64,000 nucleotides of DNA from Deltaproteobacteria bacterium. Its GTDB lineage: Bacteria > Myxococcota_A > UBA9042 > PHBI01. Positions 1 to 8,546 of the stretch are shown here, piece by piece. The notes below the pieces were generated by a model that was given only the letters and a program-made list of their open reading frames with translations, was not told the DNA's origin and searched no databases. A program made the position numbers and the translations under genes. Position 1 is the first letter of the stretch. Each line of letters begins with the position of its first letter. Where the stretch lies: positions 45,204 through 109,203 of the forward strand of contig WYBB01000094.1 in the NCBI GenBank assembly GCA_011526585.1. The letters are read 5' to 3'.

Positions 1-1342
1 GGCCCGAGCAGGCGCCGCACTCCCAGCCGACCTCGGGCTGCATCCAGACGACCAGCGGGTCGGCCTGGCGGCCGTAGATCTCGCCGGTGCTGTGGTAGAC
101 GTAGCGCATGTGATCGAAGACGCGCGCCATCTCCGAGTGTGCGCCCTCGTCGATCATGATCTCGCGCGAGCCGACGAGCTCGGTCAGCGGCACCGCGTAG
201 CTCCACAGCTCGCTCTTGTCGCCGCGCGTGACGACGTCCGCCACGGCGCGCTGCCCGCCGCCCTCGAAGCGCGGGTTGGCGACGGCGATCCCGACCTTGC
301 CGGCGTCGTCGAGCCCGACCAGCCAGACCACCACGCGGTCGTTCGGGTCGGGGTTGGCGGGCACGCGCAGGTCGAAGAAGCCGTCGGCCGAGGTCGTGGT
401 CGCGTCGTAGACTTGGTAGCTGTCGGTGGCGGGGTTGTAGCGGTAGTTGACCAGGAGCGCCGAGCTGAGCCCGACGACGAAGGTGTCACCCCAATCGTTC
501 ATCGCGGCGTTGGCGGTGCGCGCCTCGTAGCGCACGACGCCGCTCACGGTCGGCGCGCCGGCGTCCGCCGGGCAGTGATCGCCGAAGGCGAAGGAGACGC
601 AGGCGCCCGCGCACGGCTTCTGCTGCCACAGGCCGTTATCGTCGCAGGCGAGCAGGGCGTCGCCGGCGCAGCGCGTCGCGCCGGGCGAGCACTCGCCGAG
701 CGTGGGCATGCAGGTCGCGCTGAGCGTCGAGGTGTTGGTCGCGCAGATCTCGGTGGCCGAGCAGGTCTCCACCATCACCGCCGCGTTGAGCGTGCCGCCG
801 CTCGGCGTGCAGCGCGCGATGCTCGCCTCGTCGAGGCAGGCGCCTTCGCTCGGGAACTCGCGGCAGGGATCGTCGCGGCGCGGCGAGCAGTCGCCGCAGT
901 CGGTGCCGTAGGCGCAAGCCGAGGTCTCCGAGCCGAGGCCGCCGTCGTCGCAGACCCCGTCGTTGGCCCGGCCGCAGGTGTTGGCGCAGATCCCGGTGAA
1001 GCGGCACTCGGCGTCGCAGTCGTCGCCGGGATCGAGGTTGCCGTCATCGCACTCCTCGCTGCCGTCGCGGCGGCCGTCACCGCAGATCCCGACGACCTCC
1101 GGCGCGACCACGCACTGGCCGAGCTCACAGGTCGCGCCGAAGCCACAGAGGTTGCCCTCGTCGACCTGGCCGTCGCAGTCGTCGTCGGCGCCGTTGCAGC
1201 TCTCCTCGCGACCGGGGGTGGGCACGACCTGACATCCTTTAACGAAGGAGGGCTCCGGCTCGACGGGCGCGAACCACTCACATCCTCCCAGCGCTGCGAA
1301 TGCGCAGGCCACGACGAGGCCTGACGAATATCCGCCACTCAT
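1..1342 (-). CDS. Cys/Asp-rich secreted lipoprotein, 3' end beyond window
   Basis: The reading frame is open from an ATG at 1342 to the window edge, at least 447 residues, so the C-terminus is missing. The start is set by an AAGGGGGGA Shine-Dalgarno just upstream. A short hydrophobic N-terminus ends in a lipobox (LGGC, Cys21), so it should be lipid-anchored outside the cytoplasm. It then carries CNGADDDCDG, a MopE-type Asp/Cys motif, and CGDGRRDG..ECDDGN, the myxobacterial Cys-rich repeat (DUF4215-like as I recall). More Cys pairs follow, and then from about residue 270 a Cys-poor region of mixed strand character without a recognised fold. Such motifs are common in myxobacterial surface lipoproteins. 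The specific function is unknown. Confidence 0.8.
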   Translation of the reverse strand, partial: MSGGYSSGLVVACAFAALGGCEWFAPVEPEPSFVKGCQVVPTPGREESCNGADDDCDGQVDEGNLCGFGATCELGQCVVAPEVVGICGDGRRDGSEECDDGNLDPGDDCDAECRFTGICANTCGRANDGVCDDGGLGSETSACAYGTDCGDCSPRRDDPCREFPSEGACLDEASIARCTPSGGTLNAAVMVETCSATEICATNTSTLSATCMPTLGECSPGATRCAGDALLACDDNGLWQQKPCAGACVSFAFGDHCPADAGAPTVSGVVRYEARTANAAMNDWGDTFVVGLSSALLVNYRYNPATDSYQVYDATTTSADGFFDLRVPANPDPNDRVVVWLVGLDDAGKVGIAVANPRFEGGGQRAVADVVTRGDKSELWSYAVPLTELVGSREIMIDEGAHSEMARVFDHMRYVYHSTGEIYGRQADPLVVWMQPEVGWECGACSG

Positions 1343-1755
1343 CACATCCCCCTTGCGGGCTCGGCATTTTACGGAAGTTCCAGGGTCGGTGGGGGTGAGC
1401 CTCGCGAGCTCACCAGGACCCATGGTTTCATGCCTGGTCCATCGGTCGTGGCGGGAGATTGGTTGAGACGGATTTCGAAATTCTCGCGCTCGACGTTACA
1501 AACATGCCAGCGTTCTCGAGCGCATCACAGGCCGTCCGGCGCACGCACCGCACGCGCGCTCTCGGCGCTACACCCGACCGGACGATCGATCACGTGAGCG
1601 TAAGACGTTCCCTTAAACGACGAACGCCTCGTGGCCGCTCGAGCCCGAACCGAGCTCGCGAGCGAGACGCGCGCGGGCCAGGAACGAGCGAAGGGCGCTA
1701 CGAGGCGTACTCGAGTACGCCGCAGGAGCAACCGGCGATCCTCGTGGCCGCCCGC
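1343..1755. other. 413-bp intergenic region between two minus-strand genes
   Basis: I find no convincing gene here. A TAAAAT hexamer read on the minus strand (1366-1371) could be the -10 of the lipoprotein gene, but it has no matching -35. A 7-bp hairpin lies at 1394-1414, followed by an imperfect CATG-containing inverted repeat at about 1413-1440. The remainder, 1500-1755, is GC-rich and unstructured by eye. A 68-codon minus-strand frame there is Arg-rich and looks like chance. Confidence 0.4.
1394..1414. repeat. hairpin GGTGAGC/GCTCACC
   Basis: Perfect 7-bp arms (1394-1400 and 1408-1414) enclose a 7-nt loop. It has no T-tract, so it is a weak terminator candidate at best. It sits upstream of the lipoprotein gene and could equally be an operator. 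Confidence 0.4.
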
Positions 1756-2184
1756 TCAGCGCATCGGACGATCGAAGACGCCCGTCTCGGAGTAGGCCTC
1801 GGCGCTCTTCAACTTGCGACCGACGAAGATCCGGATCGCGTCGGGATCGCTCGGCCCGATCGTCCTGGCGGGCTTCAAGCGCGCACGCGGCGCCTCGCGG
1901 CGCGTCTGGGCGTTGCGGTCGACGACCGTCGGGAACAGGAGCTCACTCAGATCGAACTCGGCCGGAGCGGCCGCGCGCTCGGGCACACGAGACTCGCTCG
2001 AACGCAAGATGGCGAGCTCGGCGGGCGACGTGAACCACGCATCCTCCTCGATCTCATCCTCCGGGCGCTCACCATAGGCGCGCGTCCTCGGAGGGCTGGC
2101 GCCCAAGGCGGTCCCGTCTTGTGGGCACAGCTCGAAGGCGTCGTCCCAGCTCTCCCCGCAGGTCGAACAAATATGGTGTGGCAT
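1756..2184 (-). CDS. small zinc-ribbon protein
   Basis: A 142-residue protein. The open frame extends further upstream, but the ATG at 2184 is chosen because it has a GGAGA Shine-Dalgarno seven bases away and because the upstream extension is low-complexity. The N-terminus holds a zinc-knuckle-like pattern, CSTCG (Cys6, Cys9) followed by CPQDG (Cys20), typical of short zinc-ribbon heads in myxobacterial regulatory proteins. The rest is charged and disordered-looking, with no membrane segment. A sigma-54-like promoter lies about 85-100 bp upstream. The function is unknown; a role as an adaptor or regulator is only a guess. Confidence 0.65.
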   Translation of the reverse strand: MPHHICSTCGESWDDAFELCPQDGTALGASPPRTRAYGERPEDEIEEDAWFTSPAELAILRSSESRVPERAAAPAEFDLSELLFPTVVDRNAQTRREAPRARLKPARTIGPSDPDAIRIFVGRKLKSAEAYSETGVFDRPMR

Positions 2185-2513
2185 ATTCGAGTCTCCGAAT
2201 TTGACATGAGGCAGACTCGTGCGGTCACGATCCGCAATCGGTCGCGCTCGGCCCCTGCCAGGCATTACGCAGGATCCATGCCAGGGCGTGCGCATTCGCG
2301 CAGAGCCTTCATGCATGCGATCCCCGCCTCCTGGCCCTCGTGTGGTGACTGTCTCAGAGTGCGACGTTGGCGCGATTTGATTCAGCCTCCGCCCACCCTG
2401 CCACGTCCTTGACGATCCTTCTTTGTGTAACCGTTGCCTTGTCCGATCTGGTCCCGCGGATCTCAGGGTTCGATAATCGGGGTGCGCAGCTCCGCGCGAG
2501 GATCCCCGATCAC
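2185..2513. other. 329-bp divergent intergenic region
   Basis: This region separates the zinc-ribbon gene (minus) from the diguanylate cyclase gene (plus) and must hold both promoters. The only element that stands out is the minus-strand -24/-12 match at 2269-2284. On the plus strand a TTGACG at 2409-2414 has no acceptable -10. The cyclase could start as early as a TTG at 2367, which would shorten this gap. Confidence 0.4.
2269..2284 (-). promoter_or_regulatory. candidate sigma-54 promoter of the zinc-ribbon gene
   Basis: Read on the minus strand the sequence is CTGGCATGGATCCTGC, which has the GG-N10-GC spacing of sigma-54 promoters. It differs from TGGCACG-N4-TTGC at one base in each element. 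The predicted start is about 70 bp upstream of the zinc-ribbon ATG. The match is weaker than the two sites near 15.8 and 17.5 kb. Confidence 0.35.
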
Positions 2514-3632
2514 GTGAACTTGCGATTCCGAAAGGACTCTCTGCCCGACGTACGCCCGGCCGAGCGCAGCGGCGCACAGCGCTCGTTCGATCGGGAGAGT
2601 GCTCGCGTCAATCTCGATCGGATGCCGCTCGCGCTCGTCGTGCTCGCGATGCTGCACCTGCTGCACGTCGTCGTCTTCTTCGCGATGGTGACCGGCGACG
2701 GCTCGCGCGAGGACACGTGGCGCACCGCCACGGGCGCGGCTCACGGGATCATGGTGCCCATCGCGCTCGGCTCCGCGTGGTTCGTTCGTCGCTTGCGCAG
2801 CCACGCCGCCCGCTGGAGCCTGGTGCCGCCGATCTACGCCGCGCTCTACATGACCTTCGGCGCGATCATCACCGGCCTCGATCAGCTTGCCGCCGCCACG
2901 CCGATCGCCTACGTCATCACCGCCATCGGCCTCGCGCTCTTCTTCCGCCTGCGCAAGCGCGAGAGCGTGACGGTCTTCGGCCTCGGGGCCGTCGTGATGT
3001 TGATCGGCGTCGAGACCTGGCAGTTGGACCCTTCGCTGCAGACCTCGGTCGAGATGAACTGCATCACGACGAGCGTGGTCGCATTCCTGATCTCGCGTTC
3101 CAACATGCGCCTGCACCGTCAGATCTGGGAGGATCGTCGCATCATCCTCGCCCAGGCCCGCACCGACTCTCTCACCGGCGTGCTCACGCGCGGCGCCTTC
3201 CTCACCGAGCTCCAGCGCATCATCGCGAAGGGGCAGGGGGGCGCCGTCGCGCTCATCGACATCGACGATCTCAAGACGATCAACGACGTCGGCGGGCACG
3301 CCGCCGGCGACGCGGCCATCGTCTCGGTTTGCGAAGCCGTGCGCGGCTCGGTGCGCAGCGGCGATCTCGTCGGCCGCCTCGGCGGCGACGAGCTGGCGAT
3401 CTTCCTCCCGAACGCCGACGCACAGGTGGCCGCCACCGTCGCCGAGCGCGTGCGCTTCACCGCCGAGCGGCGCGGCACCACCATCAGCGTCGGCATCGCC
3501 TGCTCGCCGCGGGGCGAGCCCGCCGACCGCTGGCTCGCCCGCGCCGATCAGGCGATGTACCGCGCCAAGCGCGGCGGCCGCAACCGCGTCAAGATCACCA
3601 GCGTCGCCGGCGTCGCCGCCATCCTTCTATAG
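2514..3632 (+). CDS. membrane-anchored diguanylate cyclase (GGDEF)
   Basis: Makes cyclic di-GMP from two GTP. A GTG at 2514 is preferred (GAGGAT ten bases upstream), giving 372 residues; a TTG at 2367 and an ATG at 2622 are alternatives. The N-terminal half has about six hydrophobic segments, starting near residue 38, that form a MASE-like membrane sensor without a recognisable ligand motif. After a short linker the catalytic domain opens with RTDSLTGVLTR. It carries GGDEL at about 290-294 and an intact inhibitory I-site, RSGD, five residues before it. An active, product-inhibited enzyme is therefore expected. No EAL, HD-GYP or receiver domain is present. Its stop overlaps the stop of the convergent gene. 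Confidence 0.9.
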   Translation: MNLRFRKDSLPDVRPAERSGAQRSFDRESARVNLDRMPLALVVLAMLHLLHVVVFFAMVTGDGSREDTWRTATGAAHGIMVPIALGSAWFVRRLRSHAARWSLVPPIYAALYMTFGAIITGLDQLAAATPIAYVITAIGLALFFRLRKRESVTVFGLGAVVMLIGVETWQLDPSLQTSVEMNCITTSVVAFLISRSNMRLHRQIWEDRRIILAQARTDSLTGVLTRGAFLTELQRIIAKGQGGAVALIDIDDLKTINDVGGHAAGDAAIVSVCEAVRGSVRSGDLVGRLGGDELAIFLPNADAQVAATVAERVRFTAERRGTTISVGIACSPRGEPADRWLARADQAMYRAKRGGRNRVKITSVAGVAAILL

Positions 3633-5675
3633 ACGGCCGCGCTGCCGCACCACCAGCGTGCGTCGCTCGCCCATCCCGACCGGCAGCCCCGCCGCGCGCC
3701 ATGACGGCGCCAGCTCGGCGAAGTCGCGGCGCGAGAGATCGGCGACGATCTGCCACTGCCGTGGGTCCATCGCCTCGACCCGCCTCCGCCAGCGGCCGGT
3801 GAGCCCCGCGCGGATCGCGCCCTCCGCCCAGAGGACCAGGCGCCGATCCTCGCTCAGCCCCGCGTCGCGCACGCGTCTCGCCAGCAGCAGGCCCGCGACG
3901 ATGCCGCCGTCGGGCAGGCAGTCGCTCAGCGTTCGCGCGATGAGCGGCGCCGTCCGCCCGCGGTGCCACGGGAAGCGATCGGCGTCGGGCTCGAGCTCGA
4001 GCATGCGCATGAGCGCCTCGGCGTGCTCGGGCGCGAGCACGCCCTCGTCGCCGGCCAGCGCGCTACCGTCCGCGCTCAGCGCCGCCAGCCGCGCGGCACC
4101 TGCGACCAGCGGCGACGGGTCGGCGAAGCAGGCGCGCGCGTGTCGCGGCGCGCGTCGGGCGATCCGATCGAAGCGCCCGAGCCCGAGCAGCAGGCTCGCG
4201 CGCACCTCGGGGAACGCCTCGGTGGTGAGCACCGCCTCCAGCGGCCCGCGCGCGATCGCGTCGCTCTCGGGCAGGAGCGTCGCGCACAGCGGCAGCGCCG
4301 CGCGGATCCGCGGGTCGATGTCGTGCGCGAGCGGCAGCATGCGCGTGAGCCGCTCGTGGAGCGCCTGGCGCAGCGCGCGCGCGGCGGCGTGCGAGCCGGT
4401 CTCGGCGACGAAGGGCAGGGTGCGATCGAGTCCCGTCGCCGAGGTCGCCGCATGATCGCCTGCGACCAGATCGGCGATCATCACGAGCAGGTGATGCCGC
4501 TCGGGGACCATCTCCTGCGTGACGAGCTCGACGAGCCACGGCAGCACCGCCACCCCCTGGCCGGTCCAGCGCCCGAAGCCCGACGCGAGGTGCATCAGCT
4601 CGGCGCGCGCCGCCTGGCGCGTCTCGACGTCGGGCGCGATCACCTTGCCGAGGAGCGCGTTGGTCCGCCTGGCGATGCGCGGGAGCGGCGCCGCCCCGCG
4701 CGCGGGTTCGACCATCGCGGGCGCGGCGCACGGCACGTCGATCACCGGGCGCAGCACCACGCGATCGCGATCGCGGAACCAGGTCGCGCGCCACGCCGAG
4801 AGCAGGCGCAGCCACGCGCCATCGCCCGCCCGCCACGGCAGGTGCAGCGCCGCGCCCCCGCGGACCACGCCGAGCGGCGAGACTCCACCGGCTCGCGCCG
4901 GCGCGGCGATCCCCGCCTCGAGGTGGCGCCGCCACTCGTCGCGCGTCGCCTCGGGGAAGTGGCCGAGCGCGGCGAGGCCGAGCGGGTGCAGCGGATCGCC
5001 GAGCCGCGTCGGAGGGCTCTCGCCAAAGGGGAACGGCGTGCGCGTGCCCGCGCGCGCGGCGTGCTCCCACTCCGCTTCGCTCGGCAGGCGTAGCGGCGCG
5101 GGCAGGGCGGCGAGCTCGCGCGCGCCGAGCCAGCCGACGCGCTCGGGATCGCCCGTCGCGTCGCGACCCCCGCCGAGCCCGAGGGCGGCGATCCGCTCGA
5201 CGGTGAGCGGCGCCTCGGCCATCAGGAACGGGGCGAAGGTGCGCGCGAGCGGCTGCCCGTGCGCGCCGCGCATGAAGTGCGCGTGGGCATGCAGGAGGTG
5301 CAGGTCCTCGAGCGCCGGCGCCTCGGCCGCGTCGAGGAGCTCCGGCGCGTCGAAGCACGCGAGCTCGTGATCGGACAGGCCGATCGCCGTCGTGCCGCCC
5401 GGCACCAGCGCGAGCAGGATCCCCGAAGGGGCGTGCTCGATCCGCAGCCCACCCTGCAGCGAGACCTGCTCGAAGCTCGCCAGTTCGTCGTCGGGTCCGC
5501 GCGTGCGCGGATCGGGATCGCCGTAGACCGTCTCGAAGTCGGGACCCAGCGCGCGCGCGACCGCCTGCAGGACCGCACGCTGCCGCGCCTCGCCGGCCGC
5601 CAGCCAGGCGTGCACGTCGACGAGCTCGGGCCAGGCGATCGATTCCAGCAGCAAGCGCACCTCGCGTCCCACCAT
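3627..5675 (-). CDS. FGE/SUMF1-fold protein with C-terminal helical repeats
   Basis: A 682-residue protein starting at ATG 5675 (a GTG at 5687 is possible; neither has a clear Shine-Dalgarno). Around residues 195-215 is LPSEAEWEHAARAGT, the hallmark of formylglycine-generating-enzyme (SUMF1/EgtB/PvdO) folds, and near 275 is VRGGA, matching the family's RGGSW. The copper-binding Cys pair of true FGE is not visible, so sulfatase activation is unlikely. Residues from about 340 to the end are Ala/Leu/Arg-rich helices that resemble HEAT-like repeats. There is no signal peptide, so it is probably cytoplasmic. Its role is unknown, perhaps a binding scaffold. It is convergent with the diguanylate cyclase. 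Confidence 0.7.
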   Translation of the reverse strand: MVGREVRLLLESIAWPELVDVHAWLAAGEARQRAVLQAVARALGPDFETVYGDPDPRTRGPDDELASFEQVSLQGGLRIEHAPSGILLALVPGGTTAIGLSDHELACFDAPELLDAAEAPALEDLHLLHAHAHFMRGAHGQPLARTFAPFLMAEAPLTVERIAALGLGGGRDATGDPERVGWLGARELAALPAPLRLPSEAEWEHAARAGTRTPFPFGESPPTRLGDPLHPLGLAALGHFPEATRDEWRRHLEAGIAAPARAGGVSPLGVVRGGAALHLPWRAGDGAWLRLLSAWRATWFRDRDRVVLRPVIDVPCAAPAMVEPARGAAPLPRIARRTNALLGKVIAPDVETRQAARAELMHLASGFGRWTGQGVAVLPWLVELVTQEMVPERHHLLVMIADLVAGDHAATSATGLDRTLPFVAETGSHAAARALRQALHERLTRMLPLAHDIDPRIRAALPLCATLLPESDAIARGPLEAVLTTEAFPEVRASLLLGLGRFDRIARRAPRHARACFADPSPLVAGAARLAALSADGSALAGDEGVLAPEHAEALMRMLELEPDADRFPWHRGRTAPLIARTLSDCLPDGGIVAGLLLARRVRDAGLSEDRRLVLWAEGAIRAGLTGRWRRRVEAMDPRQWQIVADLSRRDFAELAPSWRAAGLPVGMGERRTLVVRQRGRL

Positions 5676-5812
5676 GCCACGCCGCACACCGCGCGCGAAG
5701 GGCGCCTTTCGCTCCTGCGAACCGACCCCGCCGCGCGCTGGCCTCCTCGCACCGCAGAGAATACACTCGCCCCGGGCTCGTCGCTGCGGGTCCGCTCAAC
5801 GGGGGAGCCGCC

Positions 5813-6823
5813 ATGGCCATGCACCGCGTCACGCTCCTGCTGCTCATCGCGCTCGCCGCGTGCGACGACGATCCGCAGGCCGCCGCCACGACCGACACCG
5901 GCGACGCCACCACCGCCGACACCGAGCCGCGCCCCGATGCGCCGACCCCTTGGATCTACCCGGCCGACGAGGATCCCCCGACCCCCGAGCTCGACCTCGA
6001 CGCGCTCGAGTCCGCGCTGACCATCGCCCTCGACGCCGCGCTCGAGGTCGACCCCGGCGTGGTCCGCGACCTGCACGAGCTGCTCTTCCCCATGCCGACG
6101 ACCGGCAGCGGCGACCCGACCGGCTGTCCCTTCTTCCTCACGTACGACTACGGCACCGCCAAGGCCTTCTATTGGCAGGGCGAGTGCACCGCCTCCGACG
6201 GCAGCATGTTCTCGGGCTCCGGCTCGGTCGCGCTCTATGACGATTTCCAGAACGAAGCCGGGATCTTCGACGGCTTCGCCGTCACCATGGCAGGCCGCAT
6301 CGAGGCCGCCGACGGCACCTTCCTCGCCGGCTCGGGCCAGGCCGTGCGCTACGCCGGCGGCGCCGGCGATCTCCGGGCCGACGTCGCCACCCTCGACGGC
6401 ACCTTCACCGCCGGCGGCCCGCGCGCACCCCAGAGCCCCTGGCTCGACGGCTCGCGCCGCCCCTCGCTCACCGTCACCGGCTTCACCTACGTGCCGACCG
6501 GCGGCACCAGCGTCGCCCTCGCCGGCGGCCTCGCCGGCCTCGACTTCCCCGCCGGCGTCACCGCCGTCGCCCTCGACGAGCTCACGCTGCGCCAGGCCCT
6601 GGCCGGCGCCACCTGCGAGCGCGAGCTCGGCGGCGCCGCCGGCGTGCGCGGGGCCGACGGCAACTGGTACGATGCGCTCTTCGACGGCGCCCTCGGCGAG
6701 AACGCCCAGACCCCGCCCGAGCTCTGCGATGGCTGCGGCGAGACCTGGTATCGCGGCGTCGCCCTCGGCGCGCTCTGCCTCGACGCGCGCACCTGGTTCG
6801 GCCGCTGGGAGTCGGCGCCATGA
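5813..6823 (+). CDS. exported lipoprotein, first gene of the DUF1501-type operon
   Basis: A 336-residue lipoprotein: a hydrophobic start ends in LAAC (lipobox) followed by an Asp/Thr/Ala-rich linker. The mature part is rich in Gly and aromatic residues with alternating strand patterns (FYWQGEC.., SGSGSV..) and has paired Cys near the C-terminus (ELCDGCGETW). I do not recognise a named family. The stop overlaps the next start as ATGA, so it is translationally coupled to the haem protein downstream. It is probably a surface or periplasmic partner of the following redox-type proteins. Confidence 0.75.
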   Translation: MAMHRVTLLLLIALAACDDDPQAAATTDTGDATTADTEPRPDAPTPWIYPADEDPPTPELDLDALESALTIALDAALEVDPGVVRDLHELLFPMPTTGSGDPTGCPFFLTYDYGTAKAFYWQGECTASDGSMFSGSGSVALYDDFQNEAGIFDGFAVTMAGRIEAADGTFLAGSGQAVRYAGGAGDLRADVATLDGTFTAGGPRAPQSPWLDGSRRPSLTVTGFTYVPTGGTSVALAGGLAGLDFPAGVTAVALDELTLRQALAGATCERELGGAAGVRGADGNWYDALFDGALGENAQTPPELCDGCGETWYRGVALGALCLDARTWFGRWESAP

Positions 6824-8535
6824 GCCCGCGCCGCGCCCTCGTGCTCTGCCTGCCCGTGCTCGCCGCCTGCGCCGCCGACGAGCCCCCGGCCCAGCGCGCC
6901 GTCATCCACGAGGAGGCCGGCCCGGCGCCCGCCTACGCCGACGTCTTTCAGCCGGGCGTCGACCTCGCCACCGCGCCCCGCCTCGACGCCCACGCCCTCC
7001 TCGTGCGCCTCTCGCTCGATCTGCGCGGCGTGCGCCCGAGCCCCGACGAGTTCGCGCGCCTCGACGCCGCCGATCCCGACGCCGCCCTCGTCGAGCTGCG
7101 CGAGACCTTTCTCGCCGATCCGCGCCTGCCTGCCCGCGCACGCGACCTCTACGCCAACGTCACGCGCACGCGCGTCGAGGACTTCCCCATCACCGCCGCC
7201 ATGCTCGGCCTCGACCCCGCCGACGAGCCCGGCCTCTTCGCCTCGATCGGCGAGGAGCCGCTGATGATCCTCGCGCGCGTCGTCGCCGAGGACCTCCCGT
7301 TCACCGAGCTCGTCACCGCCGACTGGACGATGGCCGACGAGAACCTCCTGTCGATCTTCCCGCTCGCGCCGACCGGCGCCTCCTCCGACGTCGCGCCCGG
7401 CTGGCGCGTCGCGCGCTACACCGACGGCCGCCCCGCCGCCGGCTGGCTCTCGACCAACGCGCTCTGGTGGCGCTACCTCTCCGACGGCATCAACTACGGC
7501 CGCGGCCGCGCCAACGCCATCGCGCGCATCTTCCTCTGCGGCGACTTCCTCGATCGCCCGATCGACTTCCCGCGCGACATCGACCTCACCGACGAGGCGG
7601 GGATCCGCGAAGCCGTCCGCGACAACGACGGCTGCATCGGCTGCCACGCCGGCCTCGACCCGCTCGCCAGCTACCTCGCCGGCTTCCAGTACACCGACAA
7701 GACCGCCGCCGAGATGCTCACCTACCACCCCGAGCGCGAGCGCCAGTGGGCCGCGATGACCGAGCTCCCGCCCGCCTTCTACGGGCAGCCCGGCTACACC
7801 CTCGCCGACCTCGGCCGCCAGCTCGCCGCCGATCCGCGCTTCGTCGAGTGCGCCGTCGAGACCACCTTCGAGCTCGTCATGCGCCGCCCGGTCGACGCCA
7901 CCGACGTCGCCGAGCTCGACGCGCTCACGCGCATGCGCGAGGCCTTCATCGCCGGCGGCCTCACCTTCACCGCGCTCATGCGCGCCATCGTCTCCGATCC
8001 GCGCTACGCGCTCGCCGACCCCGCCGAGCCCGCGCGCGTCGTGCCGCCCGAGATGTGGTCCGACGTGCTCTTCGACCTCACCGGCTACCGCTTCGAGAGC
8101 CAGGGCGTCGACATGCTCGTGACCGATCTCACCGGCCTGCGCACGCTCGCCGGCGGTGGCGACGGACGCGCCGGCGCCGATCCCGCGCGCCGCCCGACCG
8201 CGACGATGTCGCTCGTCTGGGAGCGCACCGCCGAGGCCGCCGCGCTCTTCGTCGTCACGAGCCCCGCGCAGGTCCCCGATCGCAGGACGCTCTTCCCCGC
8301 GCTCGCGCCCGGCACGGCGCCCGCCGGTCTCGCCGGCGACGACCCGGCGATGCGCGCGCAGGCCGCCTACCTCCACCACCGGCTCTTCGGCGGCGAGGTC
8401 GCGCTCGACGGCCTCGAGGTCCGCGAGACCCTCGCGCTCTGGGACGCGGCCTTCGCGGTCGAAAAGGATCCCGCCCGCGCCTGGGCTGCCGTGCTCACGG
8501 CCCTGCTACGCGACCCCGAGATGGTCTTCTACTGA
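6820..8535 (+). CDS. PSCyt2/DUF1549-like exported haem-type lipoprotein
   Basis: A 571-residue lipoprotein with lipobox LAAC. Residues 60-75 read RLSLDLRGVRPSPDEF, the signature of the PSCyt2/DUF1549 module found with planctomycete-type cytochromes. A single haem motif CIGCH lies near residue 270, as in DUF1588-type modules. The C-terminal third (RDPEMVFY at the end) resembles the DUF1553/DUF1585 tail. In Planctomycetes and Myxococcota such proteins are encoded next to DUF1501 proteins, as here. The biochemical activity of the family is not established. Expected location: outer side of a membrane. Confidence 0.75.
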   Translation: MSPRRALVLCLPVLAACAADEPPAQRAVIHEEAGPAPAYADVFQPGVDLATAPRLDAHALLVRLSLDLRGVRPSPDEFARLDAADPDAALVELRETFLADPRLPARARDLYANVTRTRVEDFPITAAMLGLDPADEPGLFASIGEEPLMILARVVAEDLPFTELVTADWTMADENLLSIFPLAPTGASSDVAPGWRVARYTDGRPAAGWLSTNALWWRYLSDGINYGRGRANAIARIFLCGDFLDRPIDFPRDIDLTDEAGIREAVRDNDGCIGCHAGLDPLASYLAGFQYTDKTAAEMLTYHPERERQWAAMTELPPAFYGQPGYTLADLGRQLAADPRFVECAVETTFELVMRRPVDATDVAELDALTRMREAFIAGGLTFTALMRAIVSDPRYALADPAEPARVVPPEMWSDVLFDLTGYRFESQGVDMLVTDLTGLRTLAGGGDGRAGADPARRPTATMSLVWERTAEAAALFVVTSPAQVPDRRTLFPALAPGTAPAGLAGDDPAMRAQAAYLHHRLFGGEVALDGLEVRETLALWDAAFAVEKDPARAWAAVLTALLRDPEMVFY

Positions 8536-8546
8536 GAGGGCGCGCG

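Noticed and set aside
1459..2412. Plus-strand frame across the zinc-ribbon gene
   Set aside because: It has no Shine-Dalgarno or domain; the minus-strand zinc-ribbon gene explains the region better.
6487..8379. Long minus-strand frame antisense to the PSCyt-type gene
   Set aside because: Its composition is that of a shadow frame, and the plus-strand genes have signal peptides, motifs and overlaps that fit.
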